This document shows, one piece after another, positions 7,251 through 12,924 of a stretch of DNA of 12,924 bases; position 1 is the first letter of the stretch; each line of letters starts with the position of its first letter. Under the pieces are notes generated by a model. The model ran no database searches. It was not told the DNA's origin and saw only the letters and a list, made by a program, of their open reading frames with translations. Source of the stretch: Mycoemilia scoparia (taxonomy: Eukaryota; Kickxellomycota; Kickxellomycetes; Kickxellales; Kickxellaceae); assembly GCA_027575805.1 (NCBI GenBank), contig JANBPU010000400.1, positions 1 to 12,924 of the forward strand, written 5' to 3'. The position numbers were made by a program, and so were the translations under genes.

Positions 7251-9764
7251 ATGGAAAACACTACTTCCACTACTATTGCAGCAGCAACAGCTTATACAAG
7301 GGCAGATCGAAGTTGTCTCGGCTCTTCGGCCTTGTCGGTTCCGAAACTATTAAACAAAGGTATGCTTCTGTTATATATCTCTCACTCCTGCTTTCCATAT
7401 TCTTGCATTGCATTAATAATGCTGCCTGTATCACACATTCGGCCTTGGTTACGGCTATAAGGCTCTTTCCCTTATTCTCTTTTATTATACCTACTCGAAT
7501 CTTGGCTTTCCATCTAGTCACCACTTTTCTACGATCCTTTTGGGTGCGAATATATGCCATATAAATAGCCACATTCTTTTTCTTGACTTGGCTAAAATTT
7601 CTTTCATACTCTCACCCCCACCCATCAAATAATTCTTTCATGTGCAGGTGCATATCGTATTCACACTCGCACCATTCTTTCTTTTTTGATTTGGGACTAA
7701 CTTTTCAACCTATGCTTTTCTATATCGATAGAAAATATTATGAGCCAGCACGTAGAAGAATCACAAAACCATCAGGCTCCAGGTTCGAGACTCGCTAGTA
7801 ACAACCATAGCCACCACCAATCTACGTCGTTTCCTGGGTCCATTTCAAATACACCCACCATCGCCACCTCAAACACCAATGGTGATAGCAGTTCATCTAT
7901 ATTTCGACATAGACGCAGATCATCTGATCCTGGCTACTTTTTAACCAATACCAATAGATCTTTCAGCCAGCTTAAGGGCGGTGACAGCTCACTTGGCTTG
8001 ATATCATTATTGCTGCTTCAACAATCTAACAACACTGTTCATTCTAGCAACCAATGGTCTAGCACCAGTAGTAGTGCAGGCGATTCCACCTCGTCAGATG
8101 AAAAATACAACAAAGATTCACAAAATGTTACCCACTCATCAAACAACCACCACCACCACCACCACAAAAACACAGAATTATTCGTTCCACGACCTTCAAT
8201 TCTTGATTACACCGAATTCATGTACCACGAAATTATGGCCGATAGTGGTAAAATGGTTGGCCTGATTACTTGTTTCTGGGCAATCGTAGTAGGATTCTTG
8301 GTGTCAACACTTTTTAGACACCTTGAAACCACTGGTGGACTAGTATCTTTGAAATTAGCCAGAATCCTCGTCAAAGATGGTTTGGAATTATTCGCTGTGG
8401 ACCTGGCAATGGTGGGATCGACGTTTATTGTTGTACCATGGATAAAATATGGAATTCTCAGGAAATTTTTATTCCATATATTTGAAACTGGCAACAATAA
8501 CAGCCCAATGAAGAAGGGGACGACAAGGAGGAGTGATTCGGGTGGTGGTAATAGATGGATTTTGACGTTTTTGGTTCCTTGTCTTTTGGAATTGGGCTGG
8601 TTCATAGGTTGGGTTAATTTCATGTGGGAACGAAACTGGATGTGGGTTCAAAGGTGCTTTTTCGCATTACACTTGATTGTAAATTTCATGAAGATGCATG
8701 CCTATATGGACACTAATACCCAAATGGCCCTAAAGTATTTTGACAAACAAGATCGAGGCAGCCACAAACACACATCACAAGATCCAAACACGGTTACTGA
8801 AAAACAGGAATTACCTTCCACAAATGCTGCCGCCAATAACGATGGCAACTCAAAATCTTTTCCACATACAGTATCATATTCAAATTTCCTAATGTTCCAA
8901 CTAATGCCAGTCTTGGTCTACCAAACCAGTTATCCGCGTACCTCAAAAATCCGATGGTGGTATGTTGCTGAAAAGATCGCCGGCACAATCGGTATCTTTT
9001 TCGTATTTTATGTGGTTGTAGCCCACCAGATTTTACCCGAGCTTGAAAAACTCGAAACCCAAGGAGTATTTAAATCAACCTTAAACATGATGGGTCCATT
9101 CAGTATTTGCTGGATGTTGTTCTTTTTTATCACGTTCGATTGTATTTGCAATGGGTTTGCTGAACTCACAAAGTTTGCGGATCGGAGATTTTATGATGAT
9201 TGGTGGAATGCGAGAGGATTTGATGACTTTAGTCGGAAATGGAATAGACCGGTCCATATGTTTATTGCCCAATACGTGTATTTCAGAGTCATGGAAGTAC
9301 AGAAATCATCTTCCTCCTCTACTACCACCACCACTACTGTGGATAGCAACAATAATATTTCCACTACAACTGATAAAAATTCAACCACTACCAAAAGCAT
9401 CGTTGGTGCTGCTACCGCTCAGCAGATCAATGATACTTTAAAGAATGGAAAGAAAAAGAAAAGTAGTGGTGGTGGTAAGTACAATCCAAAAACTGTGGCT
9501 ATATTGACTGCATTCTTATTTTCAAGCATTGCCCATGAGGCTGTCCTGTATACCGTGACAAGGAGATGGATGCACGCCCTATTTTTCTTTTGTCAAATGG
9601 GTCAAGTTCCCCTAATAATGATTTCAAATTTGCCACCGATTCGTAAACAGCATGGACTAAAGAATTGGGCCTTTTGGCTAAGCATGATTATTGGCCAACC
9701 TTTACTTTGTATCTTGTATACTCAGCATGCGTTTGCTCAACAACAAAATTTGCGTTGGTTCTAA
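7251..9764 (+). CDS. ARE2: Sterol O-acyltransferase, ARE1/ARE2 type (MBOAT family)
   Basis: This is a multi-pass endoplasmic-reticulum enzyme that esterifies sterols with fatty acyl-CoA for storage in lipid droplets. The main ORF from Met at 7740 encodes 674 residues (numbering used here). Residues 1-150 are a Ser/Asn/His-rich cytosolic tail with six His at 137-142. Membrane segments start near 172. YPRTSKIRWWYVAEKI (398-413) and the MBOAT motif FYDDWWN (484-490) are followed by FSRKWNRPVHMF. The likely catalytic His is His599 in SSIAHEA. The C-terminal FFFCQMGQVPLIMISN and the sterol-type spacing resemble yeast Are1/Are2 more than DGAT1, though diacylglycerol activity is not excluded. A low-complexity Ser/Thr/Asn/Lys insertion (about 521-580) separates the two motifs. 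An ATG at 7251 opens a 36-codon exon ending in donor GTATGC (7360). Splicing to the TAG at 7731 joins in frame (new codon GAA) and gives 713 residues; otherwise translation starts at 7740. The core has no introns. Confidence 0.9.
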
Positions 9765-9779
9765 AAAAGGTTTGAAGAG

Positions 9780-9793
9780 GAGAGAGAGAGAGA
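9780..9793 (+). repeat. (GA)n run
   Basis: A short GA dinucleotide run lies in the 3' untranslated region just after the acyltransferase stop codon. Confidence 0.6.
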
Positions 9794-9850
9794 TAGGGGG
9801 GAATAGCCAAGGGTTTCTTGATTTTTTAAATAGTCATCATCATTGTCGTT

Positions 9851-9884
9851 TATTTATCTATTTATCTATTTATCTATTTATTTT
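9851..9884 (+). repeat. TATC/TATT tetranucleotide repeat
   Basis: Alternating TATT and TATC units form a microsatellite in the 3' untranslated region of the acyltransferase gene. Confidence 0.7.
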
Positions 9885-9969
9885 TTCTTTTTTTGTGTCT
9901 GTGTATATTTATTCTCTAAATTTTTATAAAAATTTGAAAATAATAATAATGATGATATTGAAAGAACTT

Positions 9970-9975
9970 AATAAA
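9970..9975 (+). terminator. ARE2: Poly(A) signal of the acyltransferase gene
   Basis: AATAAA lies about 205 nt after the stop codon, following the GA and TATC/TATT repeats. It is the first clear signal on this strand. The rest of the interval up to the MITE-like element at 10157 shows no gene. Confidence 0.5.
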
Positions 9976-10156
9976 GCCCATGAACCAAAAATAGCAAATT
10001 TATTTATTTGACCTTTTCAATGCCTCAATTGCAATTGTCTACAAAGAATTTTTTCTTCAGCTGTAAAGTTGGTTATAACATCTCAGCTGGCTGTTATCTT
10101 TTATAAGCTTCGATTCAAATTTGGTTGTAATAGCATTAAAAGCATTTAGATCTTAA

Positions 10157-10268
10157 TTTTTGAATGACGTGTGGTATCTTTTGGTGGCCCAAAGTTGATA
10201 AGGACAATCCCAGTCAGCCAAATGAGTAGAGACCATTTATTTGTTAGCAAATGGGCACTCTTCAAAAA
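10157..10268 (+). mobile_element. MITE-like element 5 (diverged)
   Basis: This 112-bp element has diverged ends, TTTTTGAATGA and CTCTTCAAAAA, but exact direct TAA flanks (10154-10156 and 10269-10271). The interior keeps CTTTTGGTGGCC, ACAATCCCAG and GCCAAATGAG, matching the reverse strand of element 2. It appears to be the oldest copy here, going by its imperfect ends. Confidence 0.7.
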
Positions 10269-10384
10269 TAACTACATGCGTGTGTATGTGTTATTAGCAT
10301 ACATGGCTATCTCCATGTCTTTGCTTGCTATTCAAAATGGTATTGTTTTGCCATAATGGATTTCCAGGACTAAACTAAAAGTAA

Positions 10385-10533
10385 TATATATATAATAGTC
10401 AGAATCCATAAAGGTTTAAGCAAAAATGGATATATAGCAGCAGTTCACACATGAAATAGCCAATGTGGTTTGGCCAAAATATGATGAGGAACCACTTTTG
10501 TCATTTCCACACATGATAATCACTAGTGAAATT
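10385..10533 (+). pseudogene. Decayed 3' flank of a third duplicated-unit member
   Basis: This stretch aligns, with many substitutions, to the 3' flank shared by the two copies. Matching words in the same order are TATATATRAT, AGTCAGAATCCATAAAGG (against AGATCAGAGTTTATAAGG-like sequence), RATGAAATAGCCAATGTGG with TTGGCCAAAATATGATGA, and finally AGTGAAATYT. It ends 12 bp before the start of copy 2. No coding part of this third member can be recognised upstream, where a MITE-like element lies nearby. It supports an old tandem array. Confidence 0.6.
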
Positions 10534-10873
10534 TAACCAAATGGGAGAGAGATTGTATTTCAGGTATTGGTAGAAGATTATATTTTCCATGGCAAGAAAC
10601 AAATAAAAGATACAAAAATTCTTTGGTTACCAAGTAGAATAAAAATAAAATAAATTGTTTTTAAAGCATTTTCAGACATAAAATTTCTTTTCAAAAATCA
10701 AATCTTTTGCCAAAAATTTGGCTGTTTGGTTCTCATTTTTACTAAAAAATATTTCTGTTTAATCAATGACAATAGTCTAAATGATAGCAATGTGAATAAA
10801 GTGATAAAAATCCCTTAAAAAACATTGTTGAAAAGAAATTTTTTTAGCAAGCCTGTAAATGCCTTCAAAATGC

Positions 10874-10883
10874 TATATATAAA
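10874..10883 (+). promoter_or_regulatory. TATA box of copy 2
   Basis: TATATATAAA followed by a C-run and CA/CT-rich leader is essentially identical to copy 1. The ancestral start position, now ATA, is at 11014-11016; the first usable in-frame ATG is at 11071. Confidence 0.65.
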
Positions 10884-11070
10884 CCCCCCAAGTTTCTCTC
10901 CCCAAACTCAACTTTATCCACTGCTTCTACCTATTCCCTCTCCAGACCTACACACACACTGCAACACCCACCACACACCAACAACACCACTTGCCTGACT
11001 ACCTTCAGCAACAATACCACCTACCAGTGATACCTTATCTGGCATTGATACAGGTATCTTTCTTGCAGCA

Positions 11071-11862
11071 ATGTTTTACTATGAGAAAGTTTTGTTCACC
11101 ATCCTTTTGTCTGTTTGTTACACCAATGCCACTGACCTAATTAAAGAACTTGCTGATAAACTGAACAGCATTAATCCATCATCCAATCAGAAAGAGAACA
11201 CAAACATCAATGAATGGGCACCTGAAATTAAGCAGGCTGCCCAGTCTCTTATTGAGCAGGCTAAGGAATACAATGTTGCTCATGGGTTGACCAAGAATGA
11301 TCAAAGTGCTAGTGGCACAGACCATGACAGAGTACTTTGTATTTTGAAACTGCATTTTGCTATATCCTTTGTTCTGAAGCTTTATGATTGCTTGACACCA
11401 TTGGGAAGATCAGTAGATGGAGTTACTACAAATGACTGTAATGTCATGTTTTGGGATACTAAGAGTATAGTTGATCCAACCCTTCATGCTATTAATATTG
11501 CCAGTTATGATGCTTACTTTGAACAACATCCAAAAGTTGGTGCCAATGCAGTCTACTCTGACTATGTTGTTCAAAAAATTCATGAACACATTGCTAGTGA
11601 GCATGTTGATATCACTGATTCTGTCAATGCTATAACTATAGTTGTTGATGGAAAAATAGTCAATTTGATGTATTTTATCAAAAAACTAGATGGTTTGTTC
11701 TGCCCAATGGGAGAGAGTCAACCAAACACATCACTGCTCCCACCCCAGTCAGATACATTCTATACAATGGTAATAAAGAAATGTGATTTGTTTGGAGACC
11801 ATCATTTTTGGCTGTTTATAGTAGTTGTTTGTGTGGTCTTTTCCTATTTTATTTCTAACTAA
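11071..11862 (+). CDS. Predicted secreted or membrane-anchored protein of unknown family, copy 2
   Basis: I do not recognise the family. The intronless ORF encodes 263 residues. Residues 1-20 form a compact signal peptide (FYYEKVLFTILLSVCYTNA). A predicted extracellular domain follows, with Cys in VLCI, YDCL, NDC and LFCPMG. Near the C-terminus is a hydrophobic segment, FWLFIVVVCVVFSYFI, ending four or fewer residues before the stop. This would make a type I anchored surface protein, a tail segment, or possibly a GPI-signal-like sequence. Against copy 1 the proteins align without gaps over 226 positions, with about 139 identical by hand count. The C-terminal block from GLFCPMGESQ onward and the block around LTKNDQSASG are nearly invariant. 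Upstream in-frame codons also align with copy 1 residues 1-19, but the equivalent first ATG is ATA, so the start has moved 19 codons downstream. A fast-evolving surface or effector-like protein is my inference, not shown. Confidence 0.8.
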   Translation: MFYYEKVLFTILLSVCYTNATDLIKELADKLNSINPSSNQKENTNINEWAPEIKQAAQSLIEQAKEYNVAHGLTKNDQSASGTDHDRVLCILKLHFAISFVLKLYDCLTPLGRSVDGVTTNDCNVMFWDTKSIVDPTLHAINIASYDAYFEQHPKVGANAVYSDYVVQKIHEHIASEHVDITDSVNAITIVVDGKIVNLMYFIKKLDGLFCPMGESQPNTSLLPPQSDTFYTMVIKKCDLFGDHHFWLFIVVVCVVFSYFISN

Positions 11863-11866
11863 TAAA
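11861..11866 (+). terminator. Poly(A) signal AATAAA, copy 2
   Basis: AATAAA overlaps the stop codon (11860-11862), exactly as in the corresponding position of copy 1. After it comes the conserved 3' flank to about 12041. From there to 12208 the sequence is AT-rich with no gene visible. Confidence 0.5.
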
Positions 11867-12208
11867 AAAGGGGAATTCTAAAGCATATGTTATAAAGCCA
11901 GACTGTATATATGATCAGAGTTTATAAGGCCTTAGGTAAAATGAGTCCCCAGGAGTTGCTTATGAAGTGGTTGGTAATTGGGCCAAAATCTGATGAAAGT
12001 CCATTTCTACCCACCATAGATTTGATTCCAAGTGAAATCTTACAATATCATGATTGAATTGTGCAGCCATGATATATAATTGAACATTTTTTTACAATTA
12101 AGTAGTGATACACAAAGAATTAAAGCTGGAAACCTGAAATTATTGTGGATTCTGTGCACTTTCTATACATGGTTCTAGAGTTTGGTCATTTTCCATATCC
12201 TGCCTAAT

Positions 12209-12571
12209 TTATATTTTATTTTGGCCTTTTGCAACCAGAATAATGTGGGTCTTAGAATGAGACTTCTTTAATTGTAGATTTTTAACAAAAAGGCTTCTTG
12301 CCTTTTTAGGTTCATTGCCCACATTGGGCTGTGTGGGCTTATTCCCACTTCCACTTCTGCCACTGCCAATGCAATACCTGGGTTCATACACCTGAGGTGG
12401 GGCCATCTGCTTCTTTAGACGACTCCAGAAACTAGTGCTTCTGGTCTCCTTTTCATCCCCTCCTATGGCACTACTATTAGCAGAAGGCTGAGGCCGAGTT
12501 TGGGGTGCATGTTTCTTTGGCAGCTTTGACTGAGCAGTCAAATTTGGAAGTATGTGTATGGAAAGCTTCAT
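12209..12571 (-). CDS. Hypothetical small basic protein
   Basis: Read on the minus strand from the ATG at 12571, this encodes 120 residues beginning MKLSIHILPN. An ATG at 12613 would add 14 residues but lies only about 10-20 nt from the TATA box, so probably upstream of the transcription start. The product is rich in Lys, Pro, Ser and Gln, for example SKLPKKHAPQTRPQP, and ends KGQNKI. It has one Cys, no clear domain, no signal peptide and no membrane segment. Support comes from the TATA box about 50 nt upstream and a lack of stops over 120 codons in AT-rich DNA. I know of no family match; a chance ORF is possible. Confidence 0.4.
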   Translation of the reverse strand: MKLSIHILPNLTAQSKLPKKHAPQTRPQPSANSSAIGGDEKETRSTSFWSRLKKQMAPPQVYEPRYCIGSGRSGSGNKPTQPNVGNEPKKARSLFVKNLQLKKSHSKTHIILVAKGQNKI

Positions 12572-12621
12572 TTTGATGTATGAAAAAGGTGTAAAGATAA
12601 AACATTCAGGCATTAGCAGGC

Positions 12622-12630
12622 CTTTTTATA
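12622..12630 (-). promoter_or_regulatory. TATA box of the minus-strand small gene
   Basis: TATAAAAAG on the minus strand is placed so that transcription would begin roughly 25-30 nt later, shortly before the ATG at 12571. This is the main reason to prefer that start. Confidence 0.45.
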
Positions 12631-12716
12631 CATTTTCAGAATTTCTTACAGCAGCTGATATGGCTAGTCTTTTGCTGCTCATAAATCTCCATTTTTGCTG
12701 TTCTCTCTTATTGCAG

Positions 12717-12740
12717 GTGTGTGTGTGTGTGTGTGTGTGT
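12717..12740 (+). repeat. (GT)12 microsatellite
   Basis: Twelve perfect GT units. Nothing else is recognisable from here to the window end; several CAGCTG/CAGCTGA words occur nearby (about 12752 and 12807) but I attach no function to them. Confidence 0.9.
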
Positions 12741-12924
12741 TGAGACTCCTCAGCTGTTCTCAAATGGAATGGCTTGATTTTAAAAATGCCTCTTTGTGGA
12801 ATTCTCAGCTGACTCCTACTTGTGAAAACACTCCCCACATTTGAGCAATTGTGCAGGAGGTGACTCTGCTCCATCTGACCATTTCAACAAAGAAATCCCA
12901 AGTGACATTGAAAATAATCATGGT

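Larger units (their letters stand above)
10546..12041 (+). repeat. Duplicated unit, copy 2
   Basis: This is the partner of 283-1792, in the same orientation and about 8.8 kb from its end. Flanks are far better conserved than the N-terminal and central coding sequence. The left boundary is sharp at AGAGAGATTG; sequence left of it is unrelated to copy 1's left neighbour and instead matches the unit's own 3' flank. Confidence 0.85.

Noticed and set aside
7232..7564. 110-codon plus-strand ORF overlapping the acyltransferase leader
   Set aside because: It covers the proposed intron and a different frame from the 7251 exon. It has no domain and looks like AT-rich chance coding.
7782..7794. tRNA B-box-like word GGTTCGAGACTC
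   Set aside because: There is no matching A box or acceptor stem around it, and it lies in the acyltransferase coding sequence. I found no tRNA gene in the window.
7740..9764. Diacylglycerol acyltransferase (DGAT1) call
   Set aside because: FYxDWWN is shared by both groups, but FSRxWNxPVH, YPRTxxIRW and the FFFQM-QxPL ending match the yeast Are1/Are2 sterol enzymes better. DGAT activity is left open.
2638..10271. MITE family as Tc1/mariner type with TA duplications
   Set aside because: Direct flanks are the trinucleotides TAA or TTA on both sides in four of five copies, which fits a 3-bp TWA duplication better than a bare TA.
10171..10356. 61-codon ORF ending in a hydrophobic stretch
   Set aside because: Most of it lies inside the MITE-like element 5. 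The resemblance of its end to the copy 2 membrane segment is only hydrophobicity.
283..12041. The 1.5-kb repeated units as terminal repeats of one large 11.8-kb transposon
   Set aside because: The DNA between them holds ordinary intron-containing housekeeping genes and no transposase, integrase or reverse transcriptase. The units contain their own promoter and gene, so gene duplication is the simpler reading.
12626..12874. 82-codon minus-strand ORF across the GT microsatellite
   Set aside because: Its His-Thr run is only the translated dinucleotide repeat, and it overlaps the promoter of the 12571 gene with no other support.

Overview
The window reads as nuclear DNA of a fungus: AT-rich, standard genetic code, short GT-AG introns, AATAAA signals after most genes, and two clearly fungal housekeeping genes. 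The yeast ARE-like sterol acyltransferase, the small introns and the CAP protein would suit an early-diverging (Mucoromycota-like) lineage. That placement is an inference; no marker gene is present to confirm it.

Layout, left to right. (1) Positions 1-282 are non-coding and carry a cluster of GGAA/TTCC palindromes. (2) Positions 283-1792 are the first copy of a duplicated unit of about 1.5 kb. It holds a TATA box, a CA/CT-rich leader and an intronless ORF of unknown family (761-1498). (3) On the minus strand, 2456-1926 encodes a secreted CAP/SCP-domain protein broken by one in-frame TGA; two short inverted-repeat elements sit at its promoter. (4) A three-exon gene (3195-3955) encodes a small, possibly mitochondrial, helical protein that I do not recognise. 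(5) A five-exon gene (4338-5676) encodes the tRNA 2'-phosphotransferase Tpt1. (6) About 1.57 kb without a convincing gene follows, then (7) an ARE-type sterol O-acyltransferase (main ORF 7740-9764, probably with an upstream exon from 7251). (8) At 10385-10533 lies a decayed 3' flank of a third unit member. It abuts (9) the second copy of the unit (10546-12041), whose ORF runs 11071-11862. (10) The right edge has a plausible minus-strand TATA-driven small gene (12571-12209) and a GT microsatellite.

Two themes stand out. First, the duplicated unit. Promoter, leader, C-terminal block and 3' flank are nearly the same in both copies, while the N-terminal region and ectodomain have diverged to about 62% identity by my hand count. 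The copies also carry separate single-base lesions. Copy 1 has a TCA to TAA change that removes a C-terminal membrane segment. Copy 2 has ATA where copy 1 has its first ATG. This looks like a fast-evolving secreted or surface protein family, and it is the best candidate here for something undescribed. Second, five short elements of 80-112 bp share the terminal inverted repeat TTTTTGAAGGG. Four are flanked by exact TAA or TTA direct repeats, as expected of a PIF/Harbinger-like MITE family. All lie in promoters, introns or intergenic DNA, and one is inside a Tpt1 intron.

The genes do not form an obvious pathway. Tpt1 (tRNA splicing) and the acyltransferase (sterol ester storage) are unrelated housekeeping genes lying between members of the duplicated family.
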